This document shows, piece by piece, positions 32,398 through 41,151 of a DNA stretch of 64,000 nt. The stretch is taken from contig NZ_CP045928.1 of NCBI RefSeq assembly GCF_009664855.1, positions 5,496,565 through 5,560,564 on the forward strand, in the 5' to 3' direction. The position numbers were made by a program, and so were the translations under genes. The notes beneath the pieces were generated by a model, which saw only the letters and a list, made by a program, of their open reading frames with translations, ran no database searches and was not told the origin of the DNA. The stretch's first letter is position 1. Every line of letters begins with the position of its first letter. This stretch comes from Flavobacterium sp. SLB02. GTDB lineage: Bacteria > Bacteroidota > Bacteroidia > Flavobacteriales > Flavobacteriaceae.

Positions 32398-35300
32398 ATG
32401 AAAAGCAAACATTGTATTAAAACATCACCGCTCTCGTTTTGTATGGCGCTGTTGCTTAGTGTATTTATGATGCAGTCCGGTTTTGCCCAGGAGCAATCCC
32501 AATCGATAACCGGAAATGTAAAATCAGGAGATGATGGTATGAGCGTTCCCGGTGCTACGGTAGCTATCGAAGGCACGAAGACAGCAACATCAACAGATTT
32601 TGATGGAAATTTTAAATTAGATGCCAAAACAGGTAACGTAATCGTAATCAGTTTTATGGGATTTAAAACGCAACGTATTACCATTGGAACTCAAAAAACG
32701 ATTGCTGTTACCTTACAAACAGAAGCGGCAGATCTTAAAGAAGTTGTCGTTATAGGTTACGGTTCACAAAAGAAAACACTTGTAACTAATGCTGTTACTC
32801 AGGTTAGTGGAGAAAATCTTGCCAAAACCAATACAACAAATGCTTTGCAGGCACTTCAGGGTCAGGCAGCCGGTATCCAGATTACATCTACTTCAGGGCA
32901 ACCGGGAGAAGGATTAAATGTGGTGATTAGAGGTGTTGGTTCAACAGCAGGAAGCAGTCCGTTATATGTTGTAGACGGAATCCTTACTAATGATATCTCT
33001 TATTTAAGCAATTCAGATATTGAATCTATTTCTGTATTAAAGGATGCTGCATCTGCAGCCATTTATGGTTCGCAAGCTTCTAATGGAGTTGTTTTGGTAA
33101 CAACCAAAAAAGGAAAAAGAGGTTCTTCAGGACAAGTTACTTTTGATCAGTATTATGGAGTACAGTCAGTATCCAGAAAAGTAGATTTATTAGATGCGAC
33201 TGAATATGCTACTATCTTAAATGAAGCAGCTGTAAATTCAGGAAAAAATCCATATTTCACCAACAGTCAAATTGCTGCAATGGGAAAAGGAACAAACTGG
33301 ATGGACAAAATGTTGGTGGATAACGCCGCGACTAAAAACTTCTCATTTGGTGTTTCTGGAGGTTCAGATACTTCTGTTTATTCGTCATCTTTGTCTTATT
33401 TAGGACAAGAAGGAGTTGTAGGAGGTAAAGATTTATCGAACTATGAGCGTTATAATTTCAGATTCAATTCAGAACATAAATTATACAAAGATATATTGAC
33501 TTTTGGTCAGAACTTGAGTTTTGCCTACATCAATAAAAACGGAATTGGGGTTGGAAATCAGTACAGCAATTCTTTAAGAAGTGCTTTTCAGGTATCGCCA
33601 TTATTACCAATGTACGATGCAAATGGTAACTATTACGATAGTACTAAAAACAGCGAGCCTTGGTTAGCAGGTCAGGCAAATCCTTATGCATTAATGGAAT
33701 ACAACAATCAAAATGAAAATAACAATCAAAAATTGCTTGGTAATGTTTATTTGCAAATTGAGCCAATAAAAAACTTAACATTCAAAACTACTTTAGGTCT
33801 TGATTATTATGCAGGTGAAGGACATTCATATTCTCCTAAATATCAATTGTCGATTTATGCAAACAGTGCTTTTGATAGAGTAAATCAAAACATGAACAAG
33901 GGTAAAACACTTACCTGGGATAACTTATTGACGTATAAATTTAATGTTGCCGAAACGCATCATTTTGAAGCAATGGTGGGAACATCGTCTATTAATTTTG
34001 ACGGAACGTCTATATCGGCTACAAATGCAGATTCGTTTTTTGATGATTTAGAGCATGCGTGGTTAGACAATACGACTAATAAAGACGGAGCTAAAATAGC
34101 ATTAAATGGTATCAAGCAACAGACTAAAAGAATGTCTTATTTTGGTAGGTTAAATTACAATTTTAAAGAAACTTATTTGTTAAATGCAACTTTTAGAGTT
34201 GATGGATCTTCCATTTTTTCTAAAGAGAATGAGTGGGGATATTTCCCATCAGTTTCAGCAGGTTGGATTGCATCAAACGAAGAATTTTTAAGAGATTCAA
34301 AAGTGATCAATTTTCTTAAGTTAAGAGCTTCTTGGGGACAAGTTGGAAATCAGAATGCAAGAGCTTTTCAATACTTATCACCAATAAAAGTAAATAATAC
34401 CAATTACAATTTTGGAGATGAAGAAGGGGTTCTTACTCCAGGAGCATATCCGGACAGATTATCTAATCTGGATTTAAAATGGGAAACTTCAGAGCAAATT
34501 GACCTTGGTCTTGATGCAAGATTTTTAGACAATGCATTAAACTTTACGGTTGATTTTTATAAGAAAACCAACAAAGACTGGTTAATATTAGCGCCAATTT
34601 CAGGAATTAAAGGAGCGAACCCACCATTTATTAACGGAGGAGATGTGGTAAATAAAGGGGTTGAGGTAAGTTTAAATTACCAAAACAGTATTGGAGATTT
34701 TAAATACAGTGTGAGCGCCAATGGGGCTTATAATAAAAACACTGTAGGTGAGATACCTGCAGACGGTGGAATTATTCACGGTTTACCTAATGAACTGTAT
34801 GATAATTCACCTGAATTTTACAGAGCGCAAAACGGATATCCGTTAGGCTATTTCTGGGGATATAAAACTGGAGGTGTTTTCCAGAATCAGGCGCAAATTG
34901 ACAATTATAAATCGGCAAACGGTGCAGTATTACAGCCAACTGCAGCTCCTGGTGATGTTATTTATATAAATACAAACGGAGACGATAAAATCGACGCTTC
35001 GGATAAAACCAGTATCGGAAATCCTAATCCTGACTTTACTTACGGATTCTCTTTATCGGCAAGTTATAAAGCTTTTGACTTCTCGCTTTTAGCTAATGGT
35101 GTAGCAGGAAATCAAATCGTACAATCGTATAGAAATCAATCTGGTGCTTACGGAAATTATACGTCTGCCATATTAGATCGTTGGCACGGAGAAGGATCTT
35201 CTAACACAGTACCAAGAGTAACAGAAGACAATAGAAACTTCACACAATTTTCGGATTTATATGTTCAGAATGGTGATTTCTTAAGAATTAGTACTGTAAC

Positions 35301-35529
35301 ATTAGGATTTGATTTGGCAAAAATGAAACAAGCAAAACCATTTTTTGCCAGCCAGTTCAGAGTTTACTTTTCAGTATTAAACCTTTACACTTTCACGAAA
35401 TACAATGGTATGGACCCTGAAATTGGATTTGGTTCTTCAAACGATGACCAAAAGTTCTCATCAGGTGTAGACGTAGGATACTATCCAAGACCAAGAACCT
35501 TCATGTTAGGATTAAATGTTAAACTTTAA
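32398..35529 (+). CDS. SusC/RagA-type TonB-linked outer-membrane glycan transporter
   Basis: The 1043-residue protein has a signal peptide, a carboxypeptidase-regulatory-like domain (about residues 38-115; GTKTATSTDFDGNF), a TonB-interacting segment before KEVVVIGYGSQKK, a plug (about 130-240; NALQALQGQAAGIQI, GSTAGSSPLYVVDGI) and a long beta-barrel ending LGLNVKL. It imports oligosaccharides captured by SusD, using TonB energy. The SusD gene follows 11 bases later. Given the neighbouring enzymes, xyloglucan oligosaccharides are the likely cargo; that is inferred from context, not from the sequence itself. Confidence 0.95.
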   Translation: MKSKHCIKTSPLSFCMALLLSVFMMQSGFAQEQSQSITGNVKSGDDGMSVPGATVAIEGTKTATSTDFDGNFKLDAKTGNVIVISFMGFKTQRITIGTQKTIAVTLQTEAADLKEVVVIGYGSQKKTLVTNAVTQVSGENLAKTNTTNALQALQGQAAGIQITSTSGQPGEGLNVVIRGVGSTAGSSPLYVVDGILTNDISYLSNSDIESISVLKDAASAAIYGSQASNGVVLVTTKKGKRGSSGQVTFDQYYGVQSVSRKVDLLDATEYATILNEAAVNSGKNPYFTNSQIAAMGKGTNWMDKMLVDNAATKNFSFGVSGGSDTSVYSSSLSYLGQEGVVGGKDLSNYERYNFRFNSEHKLYKDILTFGQNLSFAYINKNGIGVGNQYSNSLRSAFQVSPLLPMYDANGNYYDSTKNSEPWLAGQANPYALMEYNNQNENNNQKLLGNVYLQIEPIKNLTFKTTLGLDYYAGEGHSYSPKYQLSIYANSAFDRVNQNMNKGKTLTWDNLLTYKFNVAETHHFEAMVGTSSINFDGTSISATNADSFFDDLEHAWLDNTTNKDGAKIALNGIKQQTKRMSYFGRLNYNFKETYLLNATFRVDGSSIFSKENEWGYFPSVSAGWIASNEEFLRDSKVINFLKLRASWGQVGNQNARAFQYLSPIKVNNTNYNFGDEEGVLTPGAYPDRLSNLDLKWETSEQIDLGLDARFLDNALNFTVDFYKKTNKDWLILAPISGIKGANPPFINGGDVVNKGVEVSLNYQNSIGDFKYSVSANGAYNKNTVGEIPADGGIIHGLPNELYDNSPEFYRAQNGYPLGYFWGYKTGGVFQNQAQIDNYKSANGAVLQPTAAPGDVIYINTNGDDKIDASDKTSIGNPNPDFTYGFSLSASYKAFDFSLLANGVAGNQIVQSYRNQSGAYGNYTSAILDRWHGEGSSNTVPRVTEDNRNFTQFSDLYVQNGDFLRISTVTLGFDLAKMKQAKPFFASQFRVYFSVLNLYTFTKYNGMDPEIGFGSSNDDQKFSSGVDVGYYPRPRTFMLGLNVKL

Positions 35530-35540
35530 TAAATAAAAAG

Positions 35541-37112
35541 ATGAAAAATACATATTTATATATTTTCTGTTTGAGTTTATTGTCTCTGGGTTCTTGTAGT
35601 TTAGAAACAGAGCCTTTGACTCCAATAGATACAAGTTTTTACAAAACCAAAGACGATGCTTATACAGCATTAGTAGGTTGTTATGACGGAATGCAGGTGG
35701 CAACAGGTGGTGCAGGAGTGGGAATTCCTGTATTAAGCGAAGTTATGTCTGATGATTGTTTTGGAGGTACAGGAAATTCAGATGGTTACAATTATGCAGT
35801 AATGGATGAGTTTGATATTTCAAGATCTCCTGGAGATACTGATTTACTTAATACCAATTGGATCGCTTACTACAAAGGAATTTATCGTTGTAATATGTTA
35901 TTATCCAAAATGGATCAGATCGAATGGCAGGGAGATACTGCTTTAAGAAATACATACGAATCTGAGACTAGATTTATAAGAGCCTATCTTTATTTTGAAA
36001 TGACTCGTGTATGGGGAAATGTGCCTTTGGTAACAACACCTTCTTCTGAAGATGTTCCGCAAGCTACTCCTGAAGCAATTTATAAAGTAATAGCAGATGA
36101 TTTAGTATTTGCTTCAAACAATTTGCCTACAGAAGCTTATAATGCGAAACCAAACGGACGCGTTACAAAATGGGCAGCAAAATCTTTACTAGGACGTGTT
36201 TATTTATATTACACAGGATATTACGGAAAATCTGATTTAGTTGGTGTAGTAAATAAAACTCAGGCTTTAGGACATTTAGAAGATGTTATTTCTTCTAGTG
36301 GTCATGGGTTACTAGCTGATTTTTCTACTCTTTGGCCAGCAGCTTCAGTAGATAAATATGCAGGAGAAGGCAATAGAGAATTTGTGTTTTCAATAAAATA
36401 CACTTACACAAGTGACTACAACGGAAATACAGATAGTAACCAATGGATGGTAATGTTTGGGATGAGAGAATTTTCATCTTATCCGTATGGCCGTGGTTGG
36501 GGAGTTACTGTAAACTCAAAATTATGGAATGCGTACAGCGCAACAGATACAAGACGTACTGCAAGTATCATTGGAGTTGATGAAGAAAAGATACCATTTG
36601 ATAAAAAGAACAGCCAAAGAGAATACACAGGATATTACAATAAAAAGTATTCTCCAATGGTGAATAAAGATGGAGTAGATCTTCCTATTGCTATGGGAAG
36701 CCAATTTTGGGACATAAGCCAATTTCAGGATTATGTGGTGTTAAGATACTCAGATGTTTTATTAATGGCTGCAGAATTAGGAAGCGGAAATGCTCAGCGT
36801 TACTTTGATGAAGTTAGAGAAAGAGCTTACAAAGAAAATTTTGTTTCATTACCGGTAAATGCTGATAATATTTTGAACGAGAGACGCCTTGAATTTGCTC
36901 TTGAAGGAGTAAGATATTATGATTTATTACGTCAGGGAATTGGAAAAGCATCTACAAGTATTGCAGAAACTACAACATTATTAAATGGTGGAGTTCCTAC
37001 AACAAAAACAATTTCGGCAGGTAAAATTCAGGAAACAAAAGGATTGATGCAAATCCCGAATACTCAGATTACATTATCAGGAGGACTTTTGAAACAAAAT
37101 GCTGGTTGGTAA
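35541..37112 (+). CDS. SusD/RagB-type surface glycan-binding lipoprotein
   Basis: The 523-residue lipoprotein has lipobox cysteine C19 (LLSLGSC, then SLETEPL). It shows typical SusD features: an N-terminal helical (TPR-like) region (YKTKDDAYTALVGCYDGM), RFIRAYLYFEMTRVWGNVPLV, and the C-terminal ILNERRLEFALEGVRYYDL. It forms the lid of the SusC channel on the outer membrane. It lies 11 bases after SusC and 22 bases before the next lipoprotein. The ligand is inferred from context. Confidence 0.95.
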   Translation: MKNTYLYIFCLSLLSLGSCSLETEPLTPIDTSFYKTKDDAYTALVGCYDGMQVATGGAGVGIPVLSEVMSDDCFGGTGNSDGYNYAVMDEFDISRSPGDTDLLNTNWIAYYKGIYRCNMLLSKMDQIEWQGDTALRNTYESETRFIRAYLYFEMTRVWGNVPLVTTPSSEDVPQATPEAIYKVIADDLVFASNNLPTEAYNAKPNGRVTKWAAKSLLGRVYLYYTGYYGKSDLVGVVNKTQALGHLEDVISSSGHGLLADFSTLWPAASVDKYAGEGNREFVFSIKYTYTSDYNGNTDSNQWMVMFGMREFSSYPYGRGWGVTVNSKLWNAYSATDTRRTASIIGVDEEKIPFDKKNSQREYTGYYNKKYSPMVNKDGVDLPIAMGSQFWDISQFQDYVVLRYSDVLLMAAELGSGNAQRYFDEVRERAYKENFVSLPVNADNILNERRLEFALEGVRYYDLLRQGIGKASTSIAETTTLLNGGVPTTKTISAGKIQETKGLMQIPNTQITLSGGLLKQNAGW

Positions 37113-37134
37113 TTTTAACTAAAAAATCAAAGAA

Positions 37135-38505
37135 ATGAAAAATATTAAATTATTAATTACATCATTTTTGGTGTTAGCACTAATGCTGGTTTCATCTTGT
37201 TCTCCAGATACCTATTCTCTGGATGAACCAATGAATAAATCAGATATACATTTTGAAATCACACAGGATTTAGTTACAGATCCGGGAGGAAATACAGTAC
37301 TATTAAAAAACACAACTCCAGGAGTGGTGTTAAATTGGGACTATGTTACAGGAAAATCGAATAAAGCGGAACAAAAAGTACAATATGCTTTTAAAGGTTC
37401 TTATACTATTAAAATCTCAGCAGTAACAGATGGTGGTATTGTCGAATTAGATCCGGTAACCATTACAGTAAGTCAGGACAACTTGAATTATGTTAATGAT
37501 CCACTTTGGACTGCATTATCTGGTGGAGTTGGTCATAAAAAATCATGGGTACTTGACAACGGTAAATATGGTTTAGCGCAGGGGGCAATGTCTTATGCAG
37601 ATCCTAGCACAGTAGTAGAATGGAATAAATTCTCTCCAAACTGGGAACCTGCAGGAAATGCCAATTCAAGTACAGATGCAGATATGCACTGGGGAAGATA
37701 CATGACATTCAGCCTTGATGGAGGACCTTTTATGACGGTTCATGAAGCTGACGGAACTAGTATTGAAAGCGGAGCCTATTTCTTAGATGTTAATGCACAT
37801 ACTTTGACTACAACCGGAGCTACAATTTTAAGACCGGACAATTATATTGCAAATGCAAGCAACTGGACGAGTGAAATAAAAGTATTAACACTTACAGACA
37901 ATCAGTTACGAATTGCTATTAAGAGAACCAACAGCGAAGGACCATGGTGGTATATCTGGAATTTTGTTTCTAAAGAACATGCAGATACCTACGTTCCTCC
38001 GGTTACAGTGCCTGTTCTTGACGAAGGTTTCAATCCTACTTTTGCTCCTGGCGAATTGTTGACAATGCTAACAGGAGGCGCTGGTGCAGGAAGAGTTTGG
38101 AACTTAGACGCAGCAGGTAATCCTGTTGACTGGGTTGCAGCAGGTAAAGGCTGGACAACTGGACCAGGTAGTTCTTCAGATTGGGGATGGAATCCTGGCT
38201 GGGCAGCTGTTGCAGGTAATTCATGGATACGTTTTGATCAATGGGGTGGTAAATTAAACTATACCCGCAGTCAGGAAGGTGTTGTAACTACAGGAATTTT
38301 TACGATAAATGCAGCAACCAACGAAATTAATTTAGGAAAAGAAACACTGATTCAAAATTCAGCGAGCTGGATGAGTCCAACTGCAAATGTGATTAAAGTA
38401 GTAAAAGCATACAATAAAGATTATCTTCAAAAAGGTATTTGGTTAGGGACATCTTATGATGCCGGTAAAGATGAGTGGTTTGTTTTCCATTACATCATCC
38501 CTTAA
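37135..38505 (+). CDS. Surface glycan-binding lipoprotein (SGBP / SusE-F position)
   Basis: The 456-residue lipoprotein has a lipobox at C22 (LMLVSSC, then SPDTYSLDEP). An N-terminal PKD/Ig-like domain (about 30-115; KGSYTIKISAVTDGG) is followed by two tryptophan-rich modules: one near KSWVLDNGKYG at about 140-280 and a second near RVWNLDAAGNPVDW at about 315-455. Their similar openings suggest an internal duplication of a carbohydrate-binding beta-sandwich. Position right after SusD and the aromatic richness suggest it binds the polysaccharide at the cell surface. The family is recognised by layout and context rather than by a firm motif. Confidence 0.8.
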   Translation: MKNIKLLITSFLVLALMLVSSCSPDTYSLDEPMNKSDIHFEITQDLVTDPGGNTVLLKNTTPGVVLNWDYVTGKSNKAEQKVQYAFKGSYTIKISAVTDGGIVELDPVTITVSQDNLNYVNDPLWTALSGGVGHKKSWVLDNGKYGLAQGAMSYADPSTVVEWNKFSPNWEPAGNANSSTDADMHWGRYMTFSLDGGPFMTVHEADGTSIESGAYFLDVNAHTLTTTGATILRPDNYIANASNWTSEIKVLTLTDNQLRIAIKRTNSEGPWWYIWNFVSKEHADTYVPPVTVPVLDEGFNPTFAPGELLTMLTGGAGAGRVWNLDAAGNPVDWVAAGKGWTTGPGSSSDWGWNPGWAAVAGNSWIRFDQWGGKLNYTRSQEGVVTTGIFTINAATNEINLGKETLIQNSASWMSPTANVIKVVKAYNKDYLQKGIWLGTSYDAGKDEWFVFHYIIP

Positions 38506-38595
38506 ATAATTGTGGCTTTTTATAACTAAAAGCCAGATTGTTTAAAAGTATAAAACAACCGGTAGGGGATTTATAAAGTCGCCTATCGGTATGTT

Positions 38596-38603
38596 TATAT
38601 TTG
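38596..38603 (+). promoter_or_regulatory. -7 box before the GH2 gene, deciding its start
   Basis: TATATTTG matches TAnnTTTG and ends 27 bases before the ATG at 38631. It overlaps the TTG at 38601 that opens the longer frame, so that earlier start is unlikely. An imperfect 9-bp hairpin (accggtagg / cctatcggt, 38559-38590) lies just upstream. Confidence 0.6.
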
Positions 38604-38630
38604 TTTTTCAATATTAAAAATCCTTTCAAA

Positions 38631-41120
38631 ATGAAGCATAAAAGAAAATATTTCAATAATGGACTACCATTATTAATGCTAATCGGAATTATCTTATTGG
38701 GCTCTTGCAGTAAAAAGGAGGATGCTTTTGCAAACAGAAAAGTTTCTTTTAATTCAGATTGGAGTTTTCATTTAAATGATAGCATACAAGACAAAGATAC
38801 TATTGGAGCTTCAACCAAATGGAGAACATTAAACGTTCCTCACGATTGGAGTATCGAAGGTAATTTTGATGAAAAAAGTCCTGCCGGATACGGAGGCGGA
38901 GCACTAAACGGAGGTTTAGGCTGGTATAAAAAAACATTTAAAGTTGCCGCTGCAGATAGCAGTAAAGTAACATCCATTATTTTTGATGGCGTTTACAAAG
39001 ACAGCGAAGTTTGGGTAAACGGACATTATTTAGGAAAACGTCCAAACGGATATATTGGTTTTCAATATGAAATCTCCAAATACTTAAATTACGGAGACAA
39101 AGACAATGAAATTATTGTAAAGGTTGACAATTCAAAACAACCCAATTCACGTTGGTATTCAGGATCAGGAATTTTTAGAAATGTCTGGATCGAAACCACT
39201 GATAAACTACACGTTGCACAATGGGGAACTTATGTGACAACACCAAAAGTTACTGCCGAAAAAGCTTCGGTACATTTTGAAACTACTATTCAAAACCAAA
39301 ACACAGCTTCAAAAAAAGCAACAGTAACCACTACTATTTTTAAAGAAGATACAAAAGTAACATCGGTTACTCAAAATATAACAATTGGTGCCAATGCCAA
39401 TCAAACCATTAAACAAGAAACCCAGGTCGAAACACCAACTTTATGGTCTGTTGAAAAACCTGAATTGTATACAGCCGTTACAGAAATTTCGGTTGACGAT
39501 AAAATTGTAGATCAATACAAAACCAATTTCGGAATCCGGGATTTTAAATTTGATCTCGATAAAGGTTTTATTTTAAATGGAAAACAGGTAAAAATAAAAG
39601 GAGTTTGTTTACATCATGATTTAGGTCCTTTGGGCGCTGCGATTAATACACGCGCCATCGAACGTCAGTTAGAAATCATGAAAGAAATGGGCGTAAACGG
39701 AATCAGGACTTCTCATAATCCACCCGCTCCGGAACTTTTAGATTTATGCGATAAAATGGGTTTCATTGTCATGGATGAAGCTTTCGACATGTGGAAACAA
39801 ACCAAAACCAAATACGATTATGGAAACGATTGGGACAAATGGCACAAAAAAGATTTAATAGATCAATTGCTGCGCGACCGTAACCATCCAAGTATTTTTG
39901 TTTGGAGTATTGGTAACGAAATTCCGGAACAATGGAATGAAAAAGGAGTTGAAATTGCCAAAGAATTAGCCGCAATTACTCGCCAGTACGATAAAACACG
40001 TCCGTTGACTGCAGCGATGAATCCGCCGGTAAATATGAATATTGATGCCGTAACCTTACAATTTGAGAAAAAAAATGTGTCGATTAATCCACTCGCTGCA
40101 TCTGGAGTTTTAGATTTAATTGGTTACAATTATGCACATCAGACCTACGAGTATCATCAAAAAAATTTCCCAAATACACCATTCATTGCAACCGAAACTA
40201 CTTCAGGCTTGCAAACCCGTGGTTATTATGATGCCGTTTCAGATACCATAAAAAAGTGGCCGGTAAGATGGGATCAAAAATTTACTGGAGGAAATCCGGA
40301 CAACACCGTTTCAGCTTATGATCAGGTACAAACACCTTGGGGTTCTACGCATGAAGCCACCTGGAAAGTGATCAAAAAACACGATTTCCTTTCCGGAATG
40401 TACATTTGGACCGGTTTCGATTATATCGGAGAACCAACTCCTTATGAATGGCCATCGATCAGTTCTTATTTCGGAATTGTAGATTTAGCCGGTTTTCCAA
40501 AAGATGTGTATTATATGTACCAAAGCGAATGGACAGACAAAACCGTTTTGCATATTTTCCCGCATTGGAACTGGAAAGCGGGGCAAACTGTAGACGTTTG
40601 GGCATATTACAATAAAGCAGATGAGGTTGAGCTTTTTCTTAACGGAAAATCAGTTGGAGTTCGAAGTAAAAAAGGAGATGATTTGCATGTAATGTGGAGA
40701 ATTCCTTTTCAACCCGGAACTCTAAAAGCAGTTTCCCGTAAAAACGGAAAAACAATTCTGGAAACCGAAATTAAAACAGCCGGAAATCCATTCAATTTAA
40801 AACTGACAGCAGACAGAAGTACAATTAAAGCCGATGGTAATGATCTGTCATTTGTAACGGTAGACATTCTCGACGCTAAAGGAATTTTGGCTCCAAATGC
40901 CAATAACGAAATTAATTTCTCCTTAAAAGGAAACGGAAAAATTGTAGGTGTTTGCAGTGGAGATCCGGTAAGTCACGAATCATACAAAGGTTCAAAACAC
41001 ACCGCGCTTAACGGAAAATGTTTAGTCATTGTTCAGTCTGACACAAAAACAGGAAGACTGGAATTAACCGCTAAAGCAAATGGATTAAAACAAGCTACAA
41101 TTGTAATTACAGCAGAATAA
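38631..41120 (+). CDS. GH2 glycoside hydrolase lipoprotein, probable beta-galactosidase
   Basis: The 829-residue enzyme starts at the ATG at 38631 with a lipoprotein signal ending LLGSC (C26). It has the GH2 layout: sugar-binding jelly roll (about 45-205; WRTLNVPHDWSIEG), Ig-like domain, TIM barrel, then two C-terminal Ig-like domains (FNLKLTADRSTIKADG). The acid/base is E430 in WSIGNEIP and the nucleophile E522 in IATETTSG. In a xyloglucan locus the expected task is removal of beta-galactose from side chains, but other beta-glycosidase specificities are possible. The GH31 gene follows 31 bases later. Confidence 0.9.
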   Translation: MKHKRKYFNNGLPLLMLIGIILLGSCSKKEDAFANRKVSFNSDWSFHLNDSIQDKDTIGASTKWRTLNVPHDWSIEGNFDEKSPAGYGGGALNGGLGWYKKTFKVAAADSSKVTSIIFDGVYKDSEVWVNGHYLGKRPNGYIGFQYEISKYLNYGDKDNEIIVKVDNSKQPNSRWYSGSGIFRNVWIETTDKLHVAQWGTYVTTPKVTAEKASVHFETTIQNQNTASKKATVTTTIFKEDTKVTSVTQNITIGANANQTIKQETQVETPTLWSVEKPELYTAVTEISVDDKIVDQYKTNFGIRDFKFDLDKGFILNGKQVKIKGVCLHHDLGPLGAAINTRAIERQLEIMKEMGVNGIRTSHNPPAPELLDLCDKMGFIVMDEAFDMWKQTKTKYDYGNDWDKWHKKDLIDQLLRDRNHPSIFVWSIGNEIPEQWNEKGVEIAKELAAITRQYDKTRPLTAAMNPPVNMNIDAVTLQFEKKNVSINPLAASGVLDLIGYNYAHQTYEYHQKNFPNTPFIATETTSGLQTRGYYDAVSDTIKKWPVRWDQKFTGGNPDNTVSAYDQVQTPWGSTHEATWKVIKKHDFLSGMYIWTGFDYIGEPTPYEWPSISSYFGIVDLAGFPKDVYYMYQSEWTDKTVLHIFPHWNWKAGQTVDVWAYYNKADEVELFLNGKSVGVRSKKGDDLHVMWRIPFQPGTLKAVSRKNGKTILETEIKTAGNPFNLKLTADRSTIKADGNDLSFVTVDILDAKGILAPNANNEINFSLKGNGKIVGVCSGDPVSHESYKGSKHTALNGKCLVIVQSDTKTGRLELTAKANGLKQATIVITAE

Positions 41121-41151
41121 AAGACTATTAATAAAACTAAATAACCACACA